Origin: Acorus gramineus | Lineage: Eukaryota > Streptophyta > Magnoliopsida > Acorales > Acoraceae | DNA length: 64,000 bases | Direction: 5' to 3' | Assembly (NCBI GenBank): GCA_030737835.1 | Contig: CM060852.1 | Location: forward strand, 23,565,185-23,629,184 | In this document: positions 12,380-22,632 of the stretch, in pieces | Layout: every line of letters starts with the position of its first letter | Position numbering within the stretch: the stretch's first letter is position 1 | Made by a program: the position numbers and the translations under genes | The notes under the pieces: model-generated | What the model was told of the DNA's origin: nothing | Databases searched by the model: none | Seen by the model: the letters and a program-made list of their open reading frames with translations, nothing else

Positions 12380-13291
12380 CTGTGCGACCGCACTGCTTAT
12401 TCTACCCACCCCTTTTATTTAAATAAAAATCTTATACTTAACTTATCCTACGAGTTCGACTTAGACGGCGTCATTTATGATTAAAATTATTCGACATGGA
12501 TCATATTGTTGGGAACCAAAAATTCTAGTTATATTTTAATTCTAATTCGACATAGTCGATATCTTCTTTGTTTAAGGTGATTCGACATAGATGATGTCTT
12601 ATGTGTTTAAGTTGGTTCGACATAGATTATGTCGAACAGAGACCAGAAATTTCTGATATGTGATCGACGTAGTTACTGTTAACAAATTAATACCAGGTTG
12701 ACTCTTATATTGACAATTTAGATTTACTTTGATAATAAAGTGTTAAAATCTTTGATATAATCAAATCTTATTACATTATAATGTTTGTAATACAATCTCT
12801 AACATGTTTCTCTCATGAATCTAGAAAATAAAAGTGGGATACACATTGTTTGTGATTGATATATTATAACTAATAGCCACATATCACTTTGCTTGACTTT
12901 ATCCATGAAGGTCAATGATTCGTTCAAAACATTCCAGCCCTTTAATGTTTTTGTCAGTTGACGGCAACGCAAAAAACAATCGCCCTACACTTAAATGAAT
13001 ATAGGTTATTATATACATGCGTATTAAAGTAGAGGAAAAAATTATTAAATCATACGTACATTGTCATTCACGATCGACATAATCTATGTCGAACGACCTT
13101 AAATATAGAAGACATCGTCTATGTCGAACTAGAAATAAGGTTTCTGGTTCCCGATCGACATAATCCATGTCGAACAATCTTAAACACAGAAGACATCGTC
13201 TATGTTGAACTCGTGGGGTGGGTTAGATATGAGATAAATCAATTTCTTTATAAGGTGGGTAGGATAGCTTGTGGGGTAGTTATAACCGCGC
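12380..13291. mobile_element. Inverted-repeat element with TTCGACATA palindromes
   Basis: Long subterminal inverted repeats pair 12400-12700 with 13060-13270: CTACCCACC, GAGTTCGACTTAGACGGCGTC and repeated TTCGACATAGAT...GTC on one side answer the complement on the other. The flanks carry GTGTGTTTA and CCGTGTTTA, a likely diverged 9-bp target duplication. The related sequence at 24035-24065 keeps an unsplit version (AAACGTGTGTTTATTTGGG), which acts as an empty site. It has no coding capacity. MULE-like is possible from TSD length. Confidence 0.65.
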
Positions 13292-13312
13292 CCGTGTTTA
13301 TTTGGGTTGATC

Positions 13313-13455
13313 TAGCCTTGTCAATGGCGGGTCGGATCTAGGCGGGGTCGGGGTGGACCTGGACACGGGAGGATCAAGGACTCAACCCGTGATAAGACCC
13401 GATGGGTCCTTGAAAATGTGGACTCGGACCCGGGACCGACCCGACCCGAATATAG
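13313..13455. mobile_element. hAT terminus fragment
   Basis: It begins CTAGCCTTGTCAATGGCGG, typical of plant hAT ends, followed by GC-rich GGGTCGG/CCCGACCC repeats. No matching right end is seen, so it is a truncated copy lying against the next element. Confidence 0.5.
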
Positions 13456-13468
13456 TTAATTAAAAAAA

Positions 13469-14237
13469 GGGAATTTTATGTTTAAGTTCCCATAAACCAT
13501 AGGATTTAGTGATTGATCCTTCAATTCTTCATATTTTGGTTTTAGTTATCAGATTTAAAAGATATGTTCCTTTTTAGTCCCTGAGAGGGACATATCCCTA
13601 AATTATTTGGTTTTATTTTTAGTCACTGGGAGTAAGCCTGTCAATTGTCTCAAAAAAATCTGAATCCGTATCCGAAAAATCAGAAATATCTGATATTCGA
13701 AGATGCGGAGTGCGGATATGGATATCAGTCTATCCGATTCGAAAAATATCTGTATTCGACATATATAATAAATACATATATATATTTGTATTATATATTA
13801 CCTATATTGTTATCTTGTACGATTAATCACAATAATAATATATTATAATATTATTAAATTTTTCATGTATGATATCTGAAAGAGATAATAAGCCTTAAAA
13901 TCTTAATTTTAATTTTGATGTCTCTCTAAAATATTACTTGATTATCAAAATTAATATTAATATTCAAACATGTCAATTATCTGAAAAATATCTGTATCTA
14001 ATCTGTATCCGAAGGGATCCAAATCTGAAAATTAATATCCGTATCCGAATCCAAAAATTAGGATATGAATATTAATTGGCATATCCGATCTGTATCCGTC
14101 CGATTGACAGGCTTAACTGGGAGGGATTAAAAAGGAACACATCCTTTAAATCTGAAGACTAAAACCAAAATATGAAAAAGTGAGGGATCGATCGCTAAAT
14201 AGGTATGTTTACAAGGATTGAAAGCTAAAAAGACCCT
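13469..14237. mobile_element. MULE-like MITE, split by a hAT element
   Basis: Terminal inverted repeats of about 120 bp begin GGGAATTTTATGTTTAAG on the left and GGGTCTTTTTAGC on the complement of the right, with shared inner motifs GATCGATCC and TTTTGGTTTTAGT. It is flanked by 9-bp TTAAAAAAA at 13460-13468 and 14238-14246. Removing the nested hAT element leaves about 280 bp, the size of the intact relative at 40585-40854. Confidence 0.75.
13633..14115. mobile_element. Non-autonomous hAT element, nested
   Basis: Its ends are TAAGCCTGTCAATTG and the complement of CGATTGACAGGCTTA. It is flanked by a perfect 8-bp target duplication ACTGGGAG at 13625-13632 and 14116-14123. The interior is AT-rich with repeated ATCCG/CGGAT motifs (about 483 bp) and no transposase. 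It inserted into the older MULE-like MITE. Confidence 0.9.
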
Positions 14238-14413
14238 TAAAAAAAAAAGGAAAGCTCATGAAATTGTTTGTCTTATCATTCTATTAGGAGAATTTTTGTA
14301 TAAAACATTAGTTTTGAGTTTTTTAAATTGGTGTCTTGACATTATGTTTGAACATGTTTTATACAATTCAAATCAATAAACACTATCATATAATATTCAA
14401 AGTGAACAAAAAT
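14238..14413. other. Spacer before the tandem array
   Basis: AT-rich sequence with no recognised feature. Confidence 0.4.
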
Positions 14414-15124
14414 GATTTGGGTGCCATAAGTGAATTCGCATGTGTGTGTGTGTGTGGGGGGGTTGGGGGGGGGGGGATTTAACGATTTAGGTGGGGGCGT
14501 TTTGGGTTAATGTTACGTTTGAAAACGAGTTTTGTCAAAAATAGATATAACTCTCTCAAAACTTAACTAAATAGAAAAAGATCTTAATCAATAAATCCAC
14601 ACAAGTAGTTATTGTTAATCAATAAACTTACCAAAACACTCTTAACACATGAGTTATTGTTTGTTATTGTTTCCTTCCCCCCCCCCCCTCTCTCTCTCCC
14701 CTGTAAAACACTTCCACGAAGGAGAACTGTGCGAGTCCGTCTCCCATACAAAACCCGTCGAAGCCTCCCCGGAGCCATTCAAAGCTTCCCCTTCATCTCA
14801 ACCGTCCGATTGTGCCAACAAATTAAAGATTTTTATGTTAGTTCCGCTAAGACCAATATGTGCTCGCTTCTTCTTCCATGGAAACCCATCTCTCAAATCC
14901 ATCACCCACTCCTCAGAATCATCATCCATAATTGTCACTTACCTAACTTCAGATTAATTTTCATGGTCGCTTACCTAACTTTTCCTTCACGGAGTCAAAT
15001 TCGCTGATTCAGATTGTTGTTATCTAGGGTTTGTAATCTACGATTTGATTTCATTAGAGTTTTGTAGGGTATGTTTTAGAAATAATTTGATCGCATGGTT
15101 ATGATTAGGGTATTGTAGGGTTAT
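14414..15124 (+). repeat. Array unit 1
   Basis: Shorter than the others, about 711 bp. It lacks the segment with the TATA box (CACTATAAATGG) and the middle segment between the two CCATGG-containing copies. It has a single GTGCCATAAG block. It shares CCGTCGAAGCC and CTCAACCGTCC variants with unit 5. Confidence 0.85.
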
Positions 15125-16004
15125 GATTGGGTGCCATAAGTGAATTCGCATGTGTGTGATTTGGGTGCCATAAGTGAATTCGCTTGTGTGTGTTGGGGGG
15201 GGGGGGGGATTTAATGATTTAGGTGGGGGCGTTTTGGGTTAATGTTAAAAAGATCTTTACAGAATCAATAAATCCATACAAGTCTCTGTCTTATTAAAAA
15301 AATTAATGTTTTTAGTCCATGTCGTCACCCCCACTAATTAGATGTTTGATTAATCCTCACTATAAATGGTAGATTACCAAAACACTCTTAACACATGAGT
15401 TATTGTTTCCTTCCCCCCCCCCCCCCCCGCTCTCTCTCTCCCCTGTGAAACACTTCCACGAAGGAGAAGAACTGTGCGAGTCCGTCTCCCATACAAAACC
15501 CCTTGAAGCCTCCACGGAGCCTTTTAAAGCTTCCCCTTCATCTCAGCCGTCCGATTGTGCCAACAAATTAAAGATTTTTAGGTGAAAAACTCTTCCAAGA
15601 TTTGAATATATATCACTTATCCATATGTGCTTCTTATTCCATGGTAACCCATCTCTCAAATTCAAAACATATGGACTAAATGAGGCTTCTCTGTGAAAAA
15701 AAAAAACCCTTCCAAAGTTAGTTATGCTAAGACCAATATGTGCTCGCTTCTTCTTCCATGGAAACCCATCTCTCAAATCCATCACCCACTCCTCAGAATC
15801 ATCATCCCTAATTGTCACTTACCTAACTTTAGATCAATTTTCATGGTCGCTTACCTAACTTTTCCTTCACGGAGTCAAATTTGCTGATTCAGATTGTTGT
15901 TATCTAGGGTTTGTAATCTACGATTTGATTTCATTAGGGTTTTGTAGGGTATGTTTTAGAAATAATTTGATCGCATGGTTATGATTAGGGTATTGTAGGG
16001 TTAT
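15125..16004 (+). repeat. Array unit 2
   Basis: 880 bp. The TATA box is at 15361. It has two GTGCCATAAG blocks, the second ending CGCTTGTGTG. It is almost identical to unit 6 in its 3' half (CCTTGAAGCC, CATCCCTAATTG, CTTTAGATC). Confidence 0.85.
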
Positions 16005-16629
16005 GATTGGGTGCCATAAGTGAATTTGCATGTGTGTGATTTGGGTGCCATAAGTGAATTCGCATGTGTGTGTTGGGGGGGGGGGGGGATTTAATGATTT
16101 AGGTGGGGGCGTTTTGGGTTAATGTTAAAAAGATCTTTACAGAATCAATAAATCCACACAAGTCTCTGTCTTATTAAAAAAATTAATGTTTGTTAGTCCA
16201 TGTCGTCACCCCCACTAATTAGATGTTTGATTAATCCTCACTATAAATGGTAGATTACCATAACACTCTTAACACATGAGTTATTGTTTCCTTCCCCCCC
16301 CCCCCCCCCTCCCTCTCTCTCCCCTACAAAACACTTCCACGAAGGAGAAGAACTGTGTGAGTCCGTCTCCCATACAAAACCCCTCGAAGCCTCCACGGAG
16401 CCTTTTAAAGCTTCCCCTTCATCTCAGCCGTCCGATTGTGCCAACAAATTAAAGATTTTTAGGTGAAAAACTCTTCCAAGATTTGAATATATATCACTTA
16501 TCCATATGTGCTTCTTATTCCATGGTAACCCATCTCTCAAATTCAAAACATATGGACTAAATGAGGCTTCTCTGTGAGAAAAAAAACCCTTCCAAAGTTA
16601 GTTCTGCTAAGACCAATATGTGCTCGCTT
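16005..16629 (+). repeat. Array unit 3, left part
   Basis: The TATA box is at 16242. The unit is interrupted by the solo LTR; the 5-bp sequence CGCTT at 16625-16629 is the target site and is repeated at 19774-19778. The two parts add up to 880 bp, the standard unit length. Confidence 0.9.
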
Positions 16630-19600
16630 TGTTATATATGTGTCACTTTTAACCTGCTGGTAACCGTTGGAGCGTTCTAGCAGTTTTTCATTTTTTTTGG
16701 TTTTTTTATCGGAACCGCTAATTTTTTGGATTGTTAGCTATCGTCCTGAGTTAGAGGACTCCGATTGGAAATCTAACTACATATTTGGTGTCCTGGTGCC
16801 ATTTTAGGCCTCTCACGAAAATTTCGTTGAATTCCGGTAACGTTTCTGAAATTTCGCAGTTCCGGGGCGTATCCGGGTATTTTAAGTGACTTGCTATATA
16901 AAAAGTGCCTGGCACTATTCATCATCTTCCTCCCCAAGCTCTCTCTCTCCTCTTCTCCATTTTTCTCCCTTTTGAGCCCCTTAGACCCCTCAAACCCAAA
17001 AACCTAAAGCATAGGAAGTGTAGATCGGGTCCCGATCTACACCCCGGTGGTTTCAAATCCCAATTCCGGCGAGATTTGCCCCTCCGTCCGCCCTCCCTTC
17101 TCCTCTGTTTTGGCCCATTTCGGTGGTGGAGGTAGATCGGGGCGTTGGAAACCTTTTGGGAAAGGTTTCGGCGCGCGGAGAGCAACCGGATTTCCTTTCC
17201 TCCCCTTAGTAAGCCTCTTTTCCCTCTTTTTCTTGCTTAGATGCTTGTTAGGAGGTTGATTTTGAGGTTGGGAGGCGGTCGGCGGCGGTGGGTGGCCGTC
17301 GGAGGGCTGTGGTGGTGGTCGGAGGCTGTGGTGGTGGTCGGAGGTGGTTGGTAGAGGAGCTCGGGCTGACAGGCTTGCAGCTCGGGCTGGCGGGCTGCTG
17401 TCTCGGGAAGGGCAGCAGCGCAGAGTGGTGCAGGCGCAGTGGTTGGCGCGGGCGTGCACGCGCGTGCGCGCGTGCGTGCGCTCGGATGGTGCTGGGGGCC
17501 AGCAGGGCTGGGCGTGTGGGCGCTCGACTGGCGCTGGGGGCCAGCAGGGCTGGGCGTGCGCGCTGGGCAGGCTGGCAGGGTTAGCTCGGGTAGGCTGGGA
17601 GCAAGTGCACCAGTTTGCCGGGCGCGCGAGCGCGTGCGCGCGGGTGCGCGCGGGTGCGCGCGCGGGCGCGCGCGCGGGCGTGGGCTCGGGGGGTGCAGGG
17701 AGATGCGTGCGGGTAGGCTAGCTGGGCTGTGCGCGCTGGCAGGCTGGGCGAGCAGGCTGGGCGCGCAGGCGAGCAGGGCAGGGGAGCTCGGGCACCAGGC
17801 GGGCAGTGCCCCGGGCGTGCAGGCGAGCGGTGCTCGGGCCACTCGGTGACGCGCGCAGGCAGGCAACGCGGGCAGCAGCGTGGGCAGGCTGGCAGGCGCG
17901 CTGGGCGCGTGCTGCCAGGCGCGCTGGGCGCATGTTGCGCGTGCGTGCGCGTGGGCGCTGGGTGAGGGTCCCGGGTGCTGGGCGCAGAGCGCTGGGCGCT
18001 GGGTCGCGGGTACCGGGTGCTGGCCAAGAGTGCCGGGCGCTGGGCACCGCTGTGGGGCGTGCGCGCGGGGCGGAGCTGGCGGTGGGCGCGGGGTGCGCGC
18101 GGGGCGGAACTGGCGGTGCGCGCGGGGTGCGCGCGGGGCGAGGCGCTGGGCGCGCGGAGCGTGCGGTGTGCTCGTGTGGTGTGCGCGGGGAGCGCGGGGG
18201 TGCGTGCGGGCTGCTGCGGCGGGGCGCAGTGGGCGCGGTGCACTGGGTGGCTCGGCTGCGGGTCCAGGGCGGCGGGCAGGGGCCCGACGGCGCCTGGGCG
18301 AGCGGGCTGAGGCGCGGCGGCGCACCCGAGGGGTCGGGTGGCCGTGCGGGTGGTTGCCGGTGGTGTGGGAGTGAGCCGGAGTGCTCGGGCTAGCGTGCGT
18401 ACGTGCCGTATGTACGTTTGCCCGAGTATGGGGTATTTTTAGAGTATTTTTAATGTATTTTTGGGTGTTTTAGAGTATTTGAAGATTTTACTCACCAAGT
18501 CAATACCCTGTCTTGCAGATCTTGACGGACGGTCGCGCGACGACCCGGATTTCAGTGAGTGGGATAATCCAACCCAATAGAGAGTTGTTACACGCACTTG
18601 GGCGTATACCGACCTCTCCTGGGGCACCATGGATGAATATTGGCATGTTGTAATTTGTATATCATGCGAGCATGATTTAATTGTAGAATGCATGTTCCCC
18701 GCATCTTAGTTATGCGCCCTGGTGGTGTTCTGAGGAATTCAGGACACTAGAGTTGTTAGGATGTGCTGTCTGCGGATCCGAGTGGATCATATGCGATGGA
18801 TAGGCTGTTCTGTTCCCTTCGTTGGATCCGTGTAGAGACTACCTCAGCGTTAGACAGGTTGTCCCGTGCAGGGGCTCCCAGTAGTAGGCGCCTCCTGATT
18901 TGGTAGAAGGACTGTGCTGAACGTGGGAGTGGCCAAACGACCTACGGAGTGAGGAGAGACTATCGGTGGACCAAGGGTGACCAACAGCCTAGTCAGTCCC
19001 AAGAGCCTAGGTCACCTGTTGAGGGTGAGGGTGAGGGTATGGTGGGCCGGCGATGTGGCGACCCACTGGATAGTAAGTCCCAATATCCTTGGTCACCCAT
19101 TGAGGGTGAGGGTGAGGGTGTAGCGGGTTGGCTGAAGCGACCCGCTGGTTTTGTGCAGTTAGTCCCAATATCCTTGGTCACCCATTGAGGGTGAGGGTGA
19201 GGGTGTAGTGGGTTGGCGGTAGCGACCCACTAGGTTGCGGAATTGTTATCTTTTGTGGTTTTGGTAATGAGATTGTGGATGTTAAGGATTTCCTGGTTGT
19301 GGTCAATATTGTCTATGATGCATGGGTTGTGCCGTTCACTGAGCGTGTGGCTCACCCCTCGCACAATATTTTTCTTCAGTGTCATCTGAGTCGGATCTGG
19401 AGGAGGAGCTCCCCGAGGGACTTCATGAGTAGCGGAGTAGCACCACGTCCTGCGAGTTTCAGAGGCTATCAGCATCCCTTGAGCTTCTATGTATTATTTT
19501 CCGTGCTTGGGCACGCGTTTGTGTTGTATTTGGATGTCTTTGTATGTATATTGGCTCTCACAGGACATGTGATTATGTCTGGAGTCTGTAATGTGTTTTG

Positions 19601-19773
19601 ATTACAGATTCAGTCTTAGCTTCCGCATTTGGTGTATATATCATGTCAGCCCTACTTTTATTGTCTGTGTGTCATTCTGGTTGCTTGTGTATGATATATA
19701 TTATTGACCTCCTGTGTAGATTCTGATATTTTATATACACTTGTCACGTACCGGGGACGCCCGGGGCGTGACA
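16630..19773 (+). mobile_element. Solo LTR, 3.1 kb, with GC-rich core (fossil)
   Basis: It starts TGTTATATATGTGTCAC and ends GGGGCGTGACA, with a perfect 5-bp target duplication CGCTT. The TG...CA ends and the 5-bp TSD mark an LTR retroelement. No gag, pol or second LTR is present, so a solo LTR is the best reading; a Gypsy-type origin is a guess. Parts: TATA box near 16893 (CTATATAAAA) and CT-rich leader at 16920-16970; a core from about 17240 to 18400 that is extremely rich in G+C and alternating GC; a conserved CTTGACGGACGGTCGCGCGA block at about 18520; a short tandem repeat of GGGTGAGGGTGAGGGT units at 18999-19230; and a conserved 3' part. It is younger than the array it split. Confidence 0.85.
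18999..19235 (+). repeat. Minisatellite inside solo LTR
   Basis: Three copies of a unit of about 75-90 bp, each with AGTCCCAA..CC.., GGTCACC, GAGGGTGAGGGTGAGGGT and GCGACCCACTGG. The same unit recurs in the LTRs at 44594 (three copies at about 47115-47345) and 58696 (one copy, complementary strand, about 59215-59290). The G-rich repeats could form G-quadruplexes. Confidence 0.75.
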
Positions 19774-19778
19774 CGCTT

Positions 19779-20033
19779 GTTCTTCCATGGAAACCCATCT
19801 CTCAAATCCATCGCCCACTCCTCAGAATCATCATCCATAATTGTCACTTACCTAACTTCAGATTAATTTTCATGGTCGCTTACCTAACTTTTCCTTCACG
19901 GAGTTAAATTCGCTGATTCAGATTGTTGTTATCTAGGGTTTGTAATCAACGATTTGATTTCATTAGGGTTTTGTAGGGTATGTTTTAGAAATAATTTGAT
20001 CGCATGGTTATGATTAGGGTATTGTAGGGTTAT
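19779..20033 (+). repeat. Array unit 3, right part
   Basis: Continues the unit interrupted by the solo LTR, from TTCTTCCATGG-type sequence to the GATTGGGTGCC boundary. Confidence 0.9.
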
Positions 20034-20905
20034 GATTGGGTGCCATAAGTGAATTCGCATGTGTGTGATTTGGGTGCCATAGGTGAATTCGCATGTGTGT
20101 GTTGGGGGGGGGGGGGGATTTAAAGATTTAGCTGGGGGCGTTTTGGGTTAATGTTAAAAAGATATTTACAGAATCAATAAATCCACACAAGGCTCTGTCT
20201 TATTAAAAAAATTAATGTTTGTTAGTCCCTGTCGTCACCCCCACTAATTAGATGTTTGATTAATCCTCACTATAAATGGTAGATTACCAAAACACTCTTA
20301 ACACATGAGTTATTGTTTCCTTTCCCCCCCCCCCTCTCTCTCCCCTGTAAAACACTTCCACGAAGGAGAAGAACTGTGCGAGTCCGTCTCCCATACAAAA
20401 CCCCTTGAAGCCTCCACGGAGCCTTTTAAAGCTTCCCCTTCATCTCAGCCGTCCGATTGTGCCAACAAATTAAAGATTTTTAGGTGAAAAACTCTTCCAA
20501 GATTTGAATATATATCACTTATCCATATGTGCTTCTTATTCCATGGTAACCCATCTCTCAAATTCAAAACATATGGACTAAATGAGGCTTCTCTGTGAAA
20601 AAAAAAACCCTTCCAAAGTTAGTTATGCTAAGACCAATATGTGCTCGCTTCTTCTTCCATGGAAACCCATCTCTCAAATCCATCACCCACTCCTCAGAAT
20701 CATCATCCATAATTGTCACTTACCTAACTTCAGATTAATTTTCATGGTCGCTTACCTAACTTTTCCTTCACGGAGTCAAATTTGCTGATTCAGATTGTTG
20801 TTATCTAGGGTTTGTAATCTACGATTTGATTTCATTAGGGTTTTGTAGGGTATGTTTTAGAAATAATTTGATCGCATGGTTATGATTAGGGTATTGTAGG
20901 GTTAT
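20034..20905 (+). repeat. Array unit 4
   Basis: 872 bp. The TATA box is at 20271. It has two GTGCCATAAG blocks and variants shared with unit 3 (GTTTGTTAGTCC). Confidence 0.85.
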
Positions 20906-21789
20906 GATTGGGTGCCATAAGTGAATTCGCATGTGTGTGATTTGGGTGCCATAAGTGAATTCGCTTGTGTGTGTTGGGGGGGGGGGGGGGTGGATTTAAT
21001 GATTTAGGTGGGGGCGTTTTGGGTTAATGTTAAAAAGATCTTTACAGAATCAATAAATCCATACAAGTCTCTGTCTTATTAAAAAAATTAATGTTTTTAG
21101 TCCATGTCGTCACCCCCACTAATTAGATGTTTGATTAATCCTCACTATAAATGGTAGATTACCAAAACACTCTTAACACATGAGTTATTGTTTCCTTCCC
21201 CCCCCCCCCCCCCCGCTCTCTCTCTCCCCTGTAAAACACTTCCACGAAGGAGAAGAACTGTGCGAGTCCGTCTCCCATACAAAACCCGTCGAAGCCTCCA
21301 CGGAGCCTTTCAAAGCTTCCCCTTCATCTCAACCGTCCAATTGTGCCAACAAATTAAAGAGTTTTAGGTGAAAAACTCTTCTAAGATTTGAATATATATC
21401 ACTTATCCATATGTGCTTCTTCTTCCATAGTAACCCATCTCTCAAATTCAAAACATATGAGCTAAATGAGGCTTCCCTGTGAAAAAAAAAACCCTTCCAA
21501 AGTTAGTTATGGTAAGACCAATATGTGCTCGCTTTTTCTTCCATGGAAGCCCATCTCTCAAATCCATCACCCACTCCTTAGAATCATCCTCTCTAATTGT
21601 CACTTACCTAACTTCAGATTAATTTTCATGGTCGCTTACCTAACTTTTCCTTCACGGAGTCAAATTCGCTGATTCAGATTGTTGTTATCTAGGGTTTGTA
21701 ATCTACGATTTGATTTCATTAGAGTTTTGTAGGGTATGTTTTAGAAATAATTTGATCGCATGGTTATGATTAGGGTATTGTAGGGTTAT
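20906..21789 (+). repeat. Array unit 5
   Basis: 884 bp. The TATA box is at 21146. Its 5' half matches unit 2 (CGCTTGTGTG, GTTTTTAGTCC) and its middle matches unit 1 (CCGTCGAAGCC). Confidence 0.85.
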
Positions 21790-22632
21790 GATTGGGTGCC
21801 ATAAGTGAATTCGCATGTGTGTGTTGGGGGGGGGGGGGGGTTTAATGATTTAGGTGGGGGCGTTTTGGGTTAATGTTAAAAAGATCTTTACAGAATCAAT
21901 AAATCCATACAAGTCTCTGTCTTATTAAAAAAATTAATGTTTTTAGTCCATGTCGTCACCCCCACTAATTAGATGTTTGATTAATCCTCACTATAAATGG
22001 TAGATTACCAAAACACTCTTAACACATGAGTTATTGTTTCCTTCCCCCCCCCCCCCCCCCGCTCTCTCTCTCCCCTGTGAAACACTTCCACGAAGGAGAA
22101 GAACTGTGCGAGTCCGTCTCCCATACAAAACCCCTTGAAGCCTCCACGGAGCCTTTTAAAGCTTCCCCTTCATCTCAGCCGTCCGATTGTGCCAACAAAT
22201 TAAAGATTTTTAGGTGAAAAACTCTTCCAAGATTTGAATATATATCACTTATCCATATGTGCTTCTTATTCCATGGTAACCCATCTCTCAAATTCAAAAC
22301 ATATGGACTAAATGAGGCTTCTCTGTGAAAAAAAAAACCCTTCCAAAGTTAGTTATGCTAAGACCAATATGTGCTCGCTTCTTCTTCCATGGAAACCCAT
22401 CTCTCAAATCCATCACCCACTCCTCAGAATCATCATCCCTAATTGTCACTTACCTAACTTTAGATCAATTTTCATGGTCGCTTACCTAACTTTTCCTTCA
22501 CGGAGTCAAATTTGCTGATTCAGATTGTTGTTATCTAGGGTTTGTAATCTACGATTTGATTTCATTAGGGTTTTGTAGGGTATGTTTTAGAAATAATTTG
22601 ATCGCATGGTTATGATGAGGGTATTGTAGGGT
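21790..22632 (+). repeat. Array unit 6
   Basis: 843 bp. The TATA box is at 21992. It has a single GTGCCATAAG block. Its 3' half matches unit 2 almost exactly, then leaves the repeat at 22633 where unique sequence begins. Confidence 0.85.

Larger units (their letters stand above)
14414..22632 (+). repeat. Tandem array of six promoter-leader-like units
   Basis: Six direct copies of a unit of about 872-884 bp (excluding an inserted solo LTR). In order a unit holds: GGGTGCCATAAGTGAATTCGC, often twice; a GT-rich stretch and a run of 10-16 G; TTTAGGTGGGGGCG; an AT-rich part ending in a TATA box (CACTATAAATGG); AACACATGAGTTATTG; a run of 8-18 C and CT repeats; a GC-richer segment of about 150 bp ending in a possible splice donor (TTTTTAG/GTGAAAAAC); two imperfect copies of a CCATGG-AACCCATCTC segment; and TCTAGGGTTTGTAATC. 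This order resembles a plant core promoter, 5' UTR and intron start. The open frames inside are 60-68 codons, end in every unit and match no protein I know. Which gene the unit came from is unknown; dihydroorotase, next downstream on the same strand, is one candidate. Confidence 0.85.

Noticed and set aside
17237-18325. A 362-codon minus-strand open frame, and several 100-220-codon frames in the same GC-rich region on both strands
   Set aside because: All frames are open because the DNA has few A/T and so few stops. The products are Ala/Arg/Pro-rich without domains, and the region lies inside a solo LTR. The same holds for 45175-46322.
18999-19235. Telomere-like GGGTGAGGGTGAGGGT repeats
   Set aside because: The plant telomere unit is TTTAGGG. 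These repeats belong to a ~75-bp minisatellite inside the LTR family.
14649-22518. Repeated 60-68-codon frames in the array (Pro-rich SPPPP and LLPWKPISQIHHP types)
   Set aside because: They repeat only because the unit repeats. Some start without ATG, run through C tracts of variable length, and match no known peptide family. Possible leader uORFs at most.
14414-22632. CRISPR-like or centromeric satellite reading of the array
   Set aside because: The unit is far too long for CRISPR, has no short repeat-spacer pattern and lies in a eukaryotic genome. Six copies with promoter-like content do not resemble a centromeric satellite.
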